Assembly (NCBI GenBank): GCA_903932045.1
Contig: CAIZES010000464.1
Coordinates: forward strand, 1 to 35,125
DNA length: 35,125 nucleotides
From: an uncultured Silvanigrella sp.
Lineage (GTDB): Bacteria; Bdellovibrionota_B; Oligoflexia; Silvanigrellales; Silvanigrellaceae
Reading direction: 5' to 3'
The position numbers and the translations under genes are program-made. Positions 7,584-14,271 of the stretch are shown one piece after another; positions within the stretch are counted from its first letter, which is position 1; the number at the start of each line of letters is the position of its first letter. The notes beneath the pieces were generated by a model. That model was given only the letters and a program-made list of their open reading frames with translations, ran no database searches and had not been told where the DNA came from.

Positions 7584-8132
7584 ATGGCAACGGAACTTAC
7601 CGACGAAAAGCGAAAATACTACAAAGATCGGCTAGCACACTACCTGCGCTCATATCGCGAAAGGCATAATCTTAGCCAACAGGAGACAGCAAAAAAGATC
7701 AACTATGCTCTCGATCACTATAAACGCCTTGAGGCCGGTATAGAAGAGCGCATGGCCAATACTATCGAATTTCTCACCAACTTCGCATTACTGGATTTTG
7801 GAAATGTCATCGACTTTATCGTTTATTTAGAGAACACGGCTCGTCCAAACGAAGACCGGAAGCTATACCCTTGGGAAGAAAGTCTGCTACAGGGGTTTAA
7901 CGAACTGCCACTGGAAACCCGTCGTGATTTTACCTCCGCTTACTGCGCCGACAAACCGAAGGGTCCGTGGAGTCTTGCTGAAATCGTCGAGTTTTCGCGC
8001 ACCATGGCCAGCCTTGGTGATACGGAGCGGGTATTGGTAGAGATGCTGATTGCGCGATTGCAGAAGCGGGAGCTGACGAAGATGGAAAAAGGTAGGATGG
8101 CAGCAGTCCTGAGTGAGTTCAGCAAAGAGTAG
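7584..8132 (+). CDS. XRE-type helix-turn-helix regulator
   Basis: The 182-residue protein has a Cro/CI-type helix-turn-helix in its first third: LAHYLRSYRERHNLSQQETA with the recognition-helix region KINYALDHYKRLEAG, up to about residue 56. The remaining 120 residues are helical, with a conserved-looking NELPLETRRDF segment and a charged C-terminal tail. It lies 17 bases after the hybrid kinase, so it is probably the last gene of that operon and a candidate to link the signal to transcription, though it has no receiver domain. Its layout (N-terminal XRE, about 100 helical residues with a TE/YPWE..F..LP motif) resembles the protein at 14272-14928. Confidence 0.75.
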   Translation: MATELTDEKRKYYKDRLAHYLRSYRERHNLSQQETAKKINYALDHYKRLEAGIEERMANTIEFLTNFALLDFGNVIDFIVYLENTARPNEDRKLYPWEESLLQGFNELPLETRRDFTSAYCADKPKGPWSLAEIVEFSRTMASLGDTERVLVEMLIARLQKRELTKMEKGRMAAVLSEFSKE

Positions 8133-8150
8133 TTTTTTGCGGTCTTCTAC

Positions 8151-8246
8151 AACACCAAATAAACACCAGAAATTCATAAAAAACAGGTATTTCATGCAAT
8201 AACAGAAACACCCGTGATTCAGGTGTTTCAGGAAAGTAAGGTGTTT
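8151..8246. repeat. Nested AAACACC / GGTGTTT repeats
   Basis: The heptamer AAACACC occurs at 8161-8167 and 8206-8212, and its complement GGTGTTT at 8222-8228 and 8240-8246. A shortened AACACCA at 8151-8157 lies one helical turn before the first copy. The inner pair extends to GAAACACC/GGTGTTTC (8205-8229), a perfect 8-bp stem with a nine-base loop. No T-run follows, so it is not a simple intrinsic terminator. Placement between convergent genes, near the par cassette, allows a protein-binding array or an iteron-like element. Confidence 0.5.
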
Positions 8247-8260
8247 AACAAAAGTACGCG

Positions 8261-8401
8261 TCAGTTTTTGCGCGACTTTTCCCAAACGAGCCAGATGCCG
8301 CGCCGTTCGATTCGTAGGCGGAGCCGGCGGCCCATATAGGCGAGAATGACCACGCCGGTGGTGATGGTGAAAACGATGGTGATGATGCTGGTGTCAGTCA
8401 T
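8261..8401 (-). CDS. Small single-pass membrane protein (46 aa)
   Basis: The start is ATG 8401, preceded by a perfect AGGAGGT ribosome binding site six bases upstream, and the frame runs to TGA at 8263-8261. The product starts MTDTSIITIVFTITTGVVIL, a hydrophobic helix of about 20 residues. It continues with YMGRRLRLRIERRGIW, a strongly basic segment that would stay in the cytoplasm by the positive-inside rule. It is convergent with the XRE gene ending at 8132. No family is recognised. The size and layout fit a small regulatory or toxin-like membrane peptide, but that is only one possibility. The excellent ribosome binding site is the main support. Confidence 0.55.
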   Translation of the reverse strand: MTDTSIITIVFTITTGVVILAYMGRRLRLRIERRGIWLVWEKSRKN

Positions 8402-8427
8402 GTGCAGACCTCCTGATTGGGAAAACC

Positions 8428-8541
8428 GTGGGTCGGTCTCACCGTGAGCGCCGCCCACGCAACGCATCCCGTTTCCCCTCCGGGGGAGGTGCCTTTCAGG
8501 ACGGAGCCCCAAGCGCGGGGAACTCCGAAGGTGAGGGATGC
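8428..8541. ncRNA. Candidate structured RNA, multi-stem
   Basis: The segment can fold into several stems. The first is a long hairpin at 8428-8458: GTGGG, CGG and CTCAC pairing with GTGAG, CCG and CCCAC, with single-base offsets. Then a closing helix of GCATCCC (8464-8470) with GGGATGC (8535-8541) encloses two more. One is CCTCC/GGAGG around a three-base loop (8477-8489). The other is CGGAG plus CCCC (8502-8510) pairing with GGGG and CTCCG (8517-8527), with an AAGCGC loop and an AA bulge. The segment is much more GC-rich than its neighbours and lacks a convincing gene. Strand is undecided: it could be the leader of the par operon (plus), the leader of the 46-residue membrane protein (minus) or an independent RNA. 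No known RNA family is recognised. Confidence 0.4.
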
Positions 8542-8606
8542 TGTGGCGGTGTTCTCTGGTGCGGCTGTCGGATGGTTTTGAAAGAAGATGGACAGGACTT
8601 GGCGTT

Positions 8607-8642
8607 CCACGCTGTGCCAAGGTTTTGCTTGTACCAGCGTGG
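8607..8642. repeat. Inverted repeat, 8-bp arms
   Basis: CCACGCTG (8607-8614) and CAGCGTGG (8635-8642) are perfect inverted arms around a 20-base loop. CTTGGC at 8598-8603 can alternatively pair with GCCAAG at 8616-8621, so two mutually exclusive folds are possible. It lies in the non-coding stretch 8402-8793 upstream of the par genes. Confidence 0.4.
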
Positions 8643-8750
8643 TCTTCCTTGGCGCGCCGGTGCTCGCGCAGGCATTCCACGGAGAGGCAGCGCCATTTTT
8701 GTCGCGCAATGGAAACATTTGCTTTTGCGTATCCGACATGAGAATATACA

Positions 8751-8777
8751 GAAGTACGTGTACCGAAGTATGTATAC
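8751..8777. repeat. Tandem 13-bp repeats upstream of parM-like gene
   Basis: GAAGTACGTGTAC (8751-8763) and GAAGTATGTATAC (8765-8777) are direct repeats with two mismatches and a 14-base period, each holding a near-palindromic core. They end 17 bases before the ParM-like start, overlapping the expected promoter/operator position. In ParMRC systems the ParR protein binds short direct repeats in this place (parC), so this is a plausible half of a centromere or operator. Only two clear copies are seen. Confidence 0.45.
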
Positions 8778-8793
8778 AAGAAAGGAGAATGAG

Positions 8794-9828
8794 ATGATGA
8801 ACGCGACAATGCTGCAAATGATGAGGAGCTACCCTTCAACAATTGCACCGATCCTCGATGGGGATTGGCGCGATACGATGGAACCGGTCCAGTTTGAGTA
8901 CCGAGGACGGAGGCTTGCTGTGGGGTCCATCGTCCACAAGCAGAAGCTGAGTGGCGTTAAGAAGCTCAATTTGTCTGCGGCAGATGAGCAATTCGAGCAG
9001 CTTCTCATTGCTGCGGCCTTAATGGCCAACGCGGATGGAGACATTAACCTGGTGTGCGGTTTTCCCAAGCACACCATCGCTCAAAACACCCAGCTTCTGA
9101 AAACTTATAAGAATCGAAGGTTTGAGATTCCAACCCCAACGGGGGTGAGGACTTTCACCATCCGTTCGATTTGGCCGATGTACGAGGCGGTTGGGCACGC
9201 GCATGGCGTTCGCTATGCCCTTGGGCTCCGGGAGCAGCTTTTTGTTGCATCCATCGGCTTCGGGACGGTTGAAGCGGTGCTCTTGGACACGGAAGGACGT
9301 CCCGTCATGAGCACACTCTTTGGCGAAAAGCTCGGGATCAGGCGAGCCGTCGAGATCTTCAAGGGGTGGTTGCTAAAAGATGGACTTCGAGAGCCAGACT
9401 GCGGTGGTGATGACGCCTGGTACGACAGTGTTCTAATCTCTGCATACCGCAAGGAGCGCCAGGCGTTGCGTGTGGGATCGCAGATTGCGTCGGTGGAGTG
9501 GCTGTACGAACTGGCACTCAAGGCTCTCGAAAACTACGCGTCAAGCCTGCTTGCGCCGAGGATTCTACAGCACATCGACTCAATTGGGTCTGGTGGCGTT
9601 ACCTTCCCAATCACGGGTGGCGGTTCGCTTTATCGCGAAGTGGCGCAGGGGATCAAGGTGATGGCCGAGTCCTATGGACTCCAATTTCGGGAAATTCCAG
9701 AGGATTTGTCGCTGAAATCAGCCGCTCTTGGCTACGCGTTTTTGGCAAAGACCCGAGAGGAGTTTTCCTCAAAAACGTTGATTGCTGACTTTGGAAATTC
9801 CAATACCGTTTACTCATTTATGATCTGA
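8794..9828 (+). CDS. parM: ParM-like actin-family segregation ATPase, apparently circularly permuted
   Basis: The start is ATG 8794 (or 8797) after AAGGAG; the frame stays open upstream but without actin motifs or a better ribosome binding site. The 344-residue product follows the ParM/StbA plan from its second element on: FEYRGRRLAVG, LLIAAALMANADGDINLVCGFP, a phosphate-2 loop ASIGFGT (152-158), and an adenosine-binding TGGGS (274-278), then AALGYAFLA. The phosphate-1 motif that should open the protein is missing there. A matching motif, LIADFGNSNTVYSF, occupies residues 329-342 at the extreme C-terminus. The order of the fold thus seems rotated. It would form ATP-driven filaments that separate plasmid copies, with the RHH protein encoded 16 bases downstream as adaptor. 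ParM-family membership is likely; the permutation is inferred from motif order. Confidence 0.75.
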   Translation: MMNATMLQMMRSYPSTIAPILDGDWRDTMEPVQFEYRGRRLAVGSIVHKQKLSGVKKLNLSAADEQFEQLLIAAALMANADGDINLVCGFPKHTIAQNTQLLKTYKNRRFEIPTPTGVRTFTIRSIWPMYEAVGHAHGVRYALGLREQLFVASIGFGTVEAVLLDTEGRPVMSTLFGEKLGIRRAVEIFKGWLLKDGLREPDCGGDDAWYDSVLISAYRKERQALRVGSQIASVEWLYELALKALENYASSLLAPRILQHIDSIGSGGVTFPITGGGSLYREVAQGIKVMAESYGLQFREIPEDLSLKSAALGYAFLAKTREEFSSKTLIADFGNSNTVYSFMI

Positions 9829-9844
9829 TGGAGGCTTGTTCTGT

Positions 9845-10162
9845 ATGGAAAAAATAAAACGGACAAGGCCATCAAAGAGCGTGACATTTACGCTGAATCC
9901 GAAGAATCCCAACGAGGCAAAGTTGATTGAACTGCTTGAGAAGCGGGTTTCTGTTCGTACATCTTCATATAAACATGCTCTCGGAACAGAATTGATTCGT
10001 GAGTTGGTTTTGATGGGGATGGAAGCTGTCGAAAAGTCGTTTCCGGCTCAGTTTCAAACAGCAAAACCCCAAATGATTCTCAAGGAGGAATTTCACAGCA
10101 AAGAAAGTCACTCGATTATTGGTGCAGGTACTTGTGATCTTTCTGGGACTTCTCCACTTTGA
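9845..10162 (+). CDS. ParR-like ribbon-helix-helix DNA-binding protein
   Basis: The start is ATG 9845, ten bases after GAGG; a TTG at 9836 is too close to that site. The 105 residues begin with a basic segment (MEKIKRTRPSK) and a beta strand SVTFTLNP. A helix with EAKLIELLEKR follows, then LGTELIRELVLMGMEA, a ribbon-helix-helix layout as in ParR and StbB adaptor proteins. The tail after about residue 65 looks disordered, as in ParR proteins where the C-terminus binds the ParM filament. It lies 16 bases after the actin-like gene. It would bind a centromere-like site, possibly the repeats at 8751-8777, and probably also represses the operon. Family membership rests on size, fold pattern and position. 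Confidence 0.65.
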   Translation: MEKIKRTRPSKSVTFTLNPKNPNEAKLIELLEKRVSVRTSSYKHALGTELIRELVLMGMEAVEKSFPAQFQTAKPQMILKEEFHSKESHSIIGAGTCDLSGTSPL

Positions 10163-10232
10163 CCAATGTCGCGAAATTTTCACCTGTTTTTGCCAGCGTT
10201 CTAGTTCTAATGATCAAATCGTTTTCAGGGGG

Positions 10233-10261
10233 TTGCGTCGAGCTGTCTTACAATGTAAGAT
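10233..10261 (+). promoter_or_regulatory. Promoter overlapped by a 15-bp palindromic operator
   Basis: TTGCGT (10233-10238), a 17-base spacer and TAAGAT (10256-10261) form a sigma70-like promoter. A perfect palindrome, TCTTACA-A-TGTAAGA (10246-10260), covers the spacer and most of the -10 box, so a bound dimer would block transcription. The first gene downstream encodes a protein with an N-terminal ribbon-helix-helix domain, a fold that binds such short palindromes, so autorepression is a natural guess. Confidence 0.5.
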
Positions 10262-10304
10262 TGTTTGAACATTCATTACTTCGGTTCAACCGTGGAGCAA
10301 CCCT

Positions 10305-10997
10305 GTGTCGCGACGCCTTCTCAATTTTCGTGTTAGCCCCGATCTTCATGACGACATTCAGAATTGGCTTCGACTAAATCCAGGCGTGAGTTTTACTGAT
10401 CTGGCAAATTCCGCTCTACAGGAATACCTGCGTGGGCATCATTTTATACAAAGAAAGCCTTTAGATCAGGAAGAATTGCAGCTCCCACCATGCAAGACTG
10501 AGTTTCCAGCTGTGGGAAACGACTCGCCCACAATCAAGCGAGCCGTGCGAAACAGTGTCGAATGTTGGATTTCAGCACAAACACAACAGGGGATCTGTAC
10601 GCTACTTCTCAATAAAGTGAGAAAGAAACACCCTGAAGAAACTTACTGGCAGCCGATCACTGGTGGGATCGAAGAAGACGAATCTCCTCACGAGGCTTGT
10701 GTGCGAGAGGTTTTTGAGGAGACGGGAATCTTCCTGACCAAGCACGAAATACGCATGCTTCCGAGTCCGTGGGAGGTTCCGATTGATGGTGAGAATCGCA
10801 TAATCAGAAAGCACATATTCTGGGCTGTCCTCCGAAATGGGAGGCATCCGGTCAGATTATCGGATGAACATATCGGCTTCAACTGGACCCAGGTCAGTGC
10901 TGTGAGAAGTGCGCTGAAGTGGCCAACCGACAAGGAACGTTGGGATCATATTGCTGCCTTGCTAACAAAATCCGCTGCGATCGAAACGCTAGCATAG
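10305..10997 (+). CDS. Ribbon-helix-helix / Nudix hydrolase fusion
   Basis: GTG 10305 is preceded by TGGAG at seven bases. The 230 residues have two parts. Residues 3-44 (LLNFRVSPDLHDDI, SFTDLANSALQEYL) match the strand-helix-helix pattern of ribbon-helix-helix repressors. Residues about 80-225 are a Nudix domain with a perfect Nudix box at 120-142: G120, E126, then REVFEETGI at 134-142 (G-x5-E-x7-R-E-U-x-E-E-x-G-U). The metal-binding glutamates are intact, so hydrolysis of a nucleoside-diphosphate-linked compound is likely possible. The fusion suggests a regulator whose DNA binding responds to a Nudix ligand, as in NrtR, which uses a different DNA-binding domain. It is first in an operon with a ferric transporter (20 bases to the permease gene) and has a palindrome over its promoter. 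Confidence 0.75.
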   Translation: MSRRLLNFRVSPDLHDDIQNWLRLNPGVSFTDLANSALQEYLRGHHFIQRKPLDQEELQLPPCKTEFPAVGNDSPTIKRAVRNSVECWISAQTQQGICTLLLNKVRKKHPEETYWQPITGGIEEDESPHEACVREVFEETGIFLTKHEIRMLPSPWEVPIDGENRIIRKHIFWAVLRNGRHPVRLSDEHIGFNWTQVSAVRSALKWPTDKERWDHIAALLTKSAAIETLA

Positions 10998-11017
10998 CTG
11001 AAAGGAAACGGATCGGG

Positions 11018-12316
11018 ATGGAACTGAGCCTGTGGATGACAGCCCTAGAAAACTCACTCAAGTTGGTATTGGGCACCACAACCATCGCCGTTTTGATAGG
11101 ACTCTTGACGAGTCTTGCCGCGTGGCGCAGCGGATGTGCTGCCGGCCGGCTCCTGCCTCTTCTTAGTCTTGCGGTTCCTCCATATATATTCGTGTATTGT
11201 CTGAGCGAGATCTCGGATTATTTGTCTCCGTGGAGCGCGTCGATTGGAGTTCTGGGGCTTTGTAATTCTGCCTTCATTCATGCGCCATTGACGAGCTTTT
11301 TGAGTCGCCAGGGCGATAGCATTTACGAAGCTGCATTTGTGGCCACGGGGAGTCGACCGCGTTCCTTGCTTCATGTGCTCCGTCCTGCACTGAGCAGTGC
11401 ACTCCCACTTGGGGCAGCAATTGTTGCCTGCGAAGCACTCTCGGATCTTGCCGTAAGTCGCTACTACGGCATCCAGAGTCTGGTTGTCATGTCCTTCACT
11501 TTTTGGTCCGCCAGTATTAGCCTTACAAATATTATTCCCGGACTAGCATTCATCGGTGTTCTTGGTCTTCTCTTCTCGATCTTTGGCAAACGTTTCAAGA
11601 CTGTTCCATTTGCCGCTCGACAAAGAGTCTCACGCCCATTCTATGCGATTATGGCATGTCTCCCCGCTTCTACTGTCATTGGTTTTTGTGTGGGCGTGTT
11701 GATGCATTGGATGCCTCAGGCTCGCAGCACCTCATTTCCTCAGTTGCTGGGAGAGATAGGAAACAGCGGTATTCTCGTTGCAATTGCAACTTTGGGTTGC
11801 AGTGCCCTGGCGCTTCTCATGGTCGTTCTCGGGGTATCTCGACACTTTGTGCGAATCAGTCTTTTTTTGTACGGTATTCCTGCGTTGGTGTTGGCTGCCC
11901 TTCTCCTTCCTATGAGTCGCTGGCTTCCCTATCTCTTTCTCCTCGGAATTGCAATTTTCTTGCGGTTCTCCTGCCTCATGGTCGTCAACATGGATTCTTC
12001 AATGCAATCGCACCAAAAGCTCCAAGAAATGCTAACTGCGACCTGCAATTCAAAAACACGACTGTTGCACCAGTTGCGTCTCTACTCTCCTGGTTTTGTC
12101 TCTGGAATTTGCTTGGTTTCCCTAGATGTTCTTCGCGAGCTACCTATGAGCATGCTTCTGCAACCGTTCAATTTTACAACGCTTGCCATGCGCGTTTATT
12201 ACCTAAGTGCAACGGAGATGCTGAGTTCAATTGCACCAGAAGCTATCGTGCTCTTCTCCATCAGCCTTCTGGTGACCATTATTCTTGCAGGAGTTCAGCA
12301 TGCTTTCACTGCATAA
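11018..12316 (+). CDS. fbpB: Ferric iron ABC transporter permease (FbpB-like)
   Basis: ATG 11018 follows AAGGA; the upstream extension of the frame overlaps the Nudix gene and is not used. The 432-residue protein is highly hydrophobic with about ten to twelve membrane helices, in two homologous halves as in FbpB/SfuB permeases. The first EAA-type loop is EAAFVATGSRPRSLLHVLRPAL, which couples to the ATPase; the second half has a weaker counterpart near QKLQEMLTATCNSKTRLLHQL. It carries substrate released by the periplasmic binding protein across the inner membrane. It overlaps the ATPase gene by 17 bases. Fbp-type systems usually transport Fe3+; the identity rests mainly on the binding protein encoded two genes later. 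Confidence 0.8.
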   Translation: MELSLWMTALENSLKLVLGTTTIAVLIGLLTSLAAWRSGCAAGRLLPLLSLAVPPYIFVYCLSEISDYLSPWSASIGVLGLCNSAFIHAPLTSFLSRQGDSIYEAAFVATGSRPRSLLHVLRPALSSALPLGAAIVACEALSDLAVSRYYGIQSLVVMSFTFWSASISLTNIIPGLAFIGVLGLLFSIFGKRFKTVPFAARQRVSRPFYAIMACLPASTVIGFCVGVLMHWMPQARSTSFPQLLGEIGNSGILVAIATLGCSALALLMVVLGVSRHFVRISLFLYGIPALVLAALLLPMSRWLPYLFLLGIAIFLRFSCLMVVNMDSSMQSHQKLQEMLTATCNSKTRLLHQLRLYSPGFVSGICLVSLDVLRELPMSMLLQPFNFTTLAMRVYYLSATEMLSSIAPEAIVLFSISLLVTIILAGVQHAFTA

Positions 12317-13289
12317 TCTATCGACAAAAATCCCTGCAATCGGACCAATAGATTTTAATACTAACGAACATACGGTTGTCGTTGGCCCAAGTGGAGCAGG
12401 AAAGACAACTCTTTTTCGAGCCATTTTGGGCCTCGCGAACTGCACCGGCGAAATCACTCTCGATAACAGGACGCTGACGCGTGCGGGACGTGCACTTCGT
12501 TTTGGTCCTGGTCGGGGAATGTGTATGGCATGGCAAGACGATCGACTTCTCCCTCATCTCACTCTTCGGGACAATGCCCGCTTGGGTGCCAAACCGAAGG
12601 AGGCCGATGATTGGATGGAACTTCTGCACATCTCTCATCTCGCTGGTCGATTTCCACATGAAATCTCTGGCGGCGAAGCACAGCGTGTCAATCTCGTTCG
12701 TGCATTTGCCAGCAACTGTCGATTGGTTCTACTCGACGAACCGTTTCATGGGGTAGATATTTTCACTATTCGAGATCTTCTCTCCTCCATTTTGAAAAAG
12801 CTTTCCGCTCAAGGTCGCCTTGTTCTCATGATTACTCACGATATTTCTGCAGTCATGGGTGCGTTTTCAAAAATGCTGGTGCTGCAAGAGGGAAAAGTGA
12901 CCACCCATGATTCCATTGAATCCATATACTCTAATCCTCAGAGTCATTGGCTCGCACAATTTCTCGGTGAGTTTTCCTTACTCACAAAAGAAGATATTTG
13001 CTATCTCACGGGAGAAACTCCAGGGCACAACTCGAACGCTTTCGTGAGGCCCGAATGGCTTTCCATCGAAGCTCATCACAGTGTCCAGAGCAACGCGACC
13101 GTTCTCGGCGCTACTTGGCGCGCATCAATTAACCGTATTTTTATTCGTTTTGACTGGCGGGATGGTCCCGTCTCAATGGAAGTTGCGTCCACATCGCATT
13201 ATGTACAGGGAGATCGAATCTATGTTACACTTAAAAAAGTCGCTTATCCTGAGTGGCTTCATAATGAGCCTATCAGCCAACGCGGCTGA
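12300..13289 (+). CDS. fbpC: Ferric iron ABC transporter ATPase (FbpC-like)
   Basis: ATG 12300 is chosen because GCAGGAG precedes it. The 329-residue protein has the full ABC nucleotide-binding set: Walker A GPSGAGKT (29-36), a Q-loop in MAWQDDRLLP, signature ISGGEAQR (122-129), Walker B LVLLDEP (142-148) and the H-loop ITHD (178-181). The last 100 residues (FVRPEWLSIE onward) are a TOBE-like regulatory domain typical of the spermidine/Fe3+ ATPase subfamily. It dimerises on the cytoplasmic face of FbpB and drives transport with ATP. It overlaps the permease gene at its 5' end and the binding-protein gene by 68 bases at its 3' end. Confidence 0.85.
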   Translation: MLSLHNLSTKIPAIGPIDFNTNEHTVVVGPSGAGKTTLFRAILGLANCTGEITLDNRTLTRAGRALRFGPGRGMCMAWQDDRLLPHLTLRDNARLGAKPKEADDWMELLHISHLAGRFPHEISGGEAQRVNLVRAFASNCRLVLLDEPFHGVDIFTIRDLLSSILKKLSAQGRLVLMITHDISAVMGAFSKMLVLQEGKVTTHDSIESIYSNPQSHWLAQFLGEFSLLTKEDICYLTGETPGHNSNAFVRPEWLSIEAHHSVQSNATVLGATWRASINRIFIRFDWRDGPVSMEVASTSHYVQGDRIYVTLKKVAYPEWLHNEPISQRG

Positions 13290-14262
13290 ACTCCGCGTTA
13301 TTTCTGATGACGAAGACTATCATTTCAGACCTCTTCTCGAACAGTTTGAAAAAGATACTAAAATTACAGTTAAAGCAGCTTACGTCGAGGAAGGAGAACT
13401 CGCCGTTCGCGTGCTTGCAAATCCTGACGAGTTTGACGTAATATTTACACAGGACATGAGTCTTCTAGCTCTCCTGAAGATCAAGGGAATGACCACTCCT
13501 ATTGTGGGGAGCAAAAAACTTACTTCCGTACCAGCATATTTAAAAGATAAGGCTGGTCATTACGTCGGACTTGCCTACAGACCTCGGGCCATTATTTACA
13601 GCACCGAACGTATCAAGGTGGATTCACTCACAGGTTATTCCGATCTGATCAGTCCAAAATTCAAGGGGCGAGTCTGCGCTCGCTCGCTAGATCACACATA
13701 TAATATCACCTTATTGTCAGAGATGATTGTTGATCAGGGCGAAGAGAAGGCAAAGGAATTTGCGCACAATCTTGCCGATAATCTTGCCATGAAAAGTGAA
13801 GGTAACGACCGCAAGCAGGCGCTCTTCATTAGCGATAACAAGTGTGACATCGCACCATTCAACACGTATTACTACAACCTGATGCGTTTGGAACAAGAAG
13901 ATCTTCATGAAGCAGCCGCAAAGACACGTATTTTCTTTCCCGATCAAGCAGGAAAAGGGGCTTACGTTCTCGTTACAGGCGGAGCAGTTGCAAAGAAATC
14001 CAAGGATGTGAAGGACGCGGTTCGTCTCATTGATTACGTTCTCGACTCCTATGGTCAGAGAATGATGGCCGAAAAGAATTACGAGTATCCTGTAATTTGG
14101 AAGGGAGATCTCCCCGCGACTTTCAACGTTTTGGGAGAAAACCAAGCAGGCATTAAGAACGGAAAAGCAAAACTCAATTGGATTGACTACGAGAAGATGG
14201 CTACTGCAAGAGAAACGGCGGCTAAAATCTTGGCAGAAGAGAAAGCCAGATCGGGAAAATAA
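13222..14262 (+). CDS. fbpA: Ferric iron-binding periplasmic protein (FbpA-like)
   Basis: ATG 13222 has GGGAG nine bases upstream and gives a clean signal peptide of 21 residues (MLHLKKSLILSG..SANA, then AELRV). The 346-residue precursor matches class II ferric-binding proteins: FDVIFTQDMSLLALLKIKGM, an LAYRPRAIIYSTERI hinge and a YNLM-flanked tyrosine cluster (Y216, Y217, Y218) where FbpA proteins use adjacent tyrosines to hold Fe3+. It captures iron in the periplasm and passes it to FbpB. The start lies within the ATPase gene (68-base overlap in another frame), which is unusually long for this operon. No canonical Fur box was found near the operon promoter. Confidence 0.85.
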   Translation: MLHLKKSLILSGFIMSLSANAAELRVISDDEDYHFRPLLEQFEKDTKITVKAAYVEEGELAVRVLANPDEFDVIFTQDMSLLALLKIKGMTTPIVGSKKLTSVPAYLKDKAGHYVGLAYRPRAIIYSTERIKVDSLTGYSDLISPKFKGRVCARSLDHTYNITLLSEMIVDQGEEKAKEFAHNLADNLAMKSEGNDRKQALFISDNKCDIAPFNTYYYNLMRLEQEDLHEAAAKTRIFFPDQAGKGAYVLVTGGAVAKKSKDVKDAVRLIDYVLDSYGQRMMAEKNYEYPVIWKGDLPATFNVLGENQAGIKNGKAKLNWIDYEKMATARETAAKILAEEKARSGK

Positions 14263-14271
14263 TGTTGTCCT

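Noticed and set aside
8133-8260. CRISPR-like array from the AAACACC repeats
   Set aside because: The units are only seven bases, occur in both orientations and have irregular spacing.
8428-8793. N-terminal extension of the parM-like protein
   Set aside because: The upstream in-frame codons are Arg/Gly/Cys-rich, lie in the structured segment and contain no actin phosphate-1 motif; the AAGGAG before 8794 sets the start.
8588-8797. Plus-strand frame with a signal-peptide-like start and an ATGA overlap with the parM-like gene
   Set aside because: No ribosome binding site, it crosses the inverted repeat 8607-8642 and the tandem repeats 8751-8777, and the parM-like gene has its own strong ribosome binding site. 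The overlap is suggestive but not enough.
10163-10304. Fur box controlling the ferric transporter operon
   Set aside because: No sequence close to the GATAATGATAATCATTATC consensus was found; only the TCTTACA palindrome stands out.
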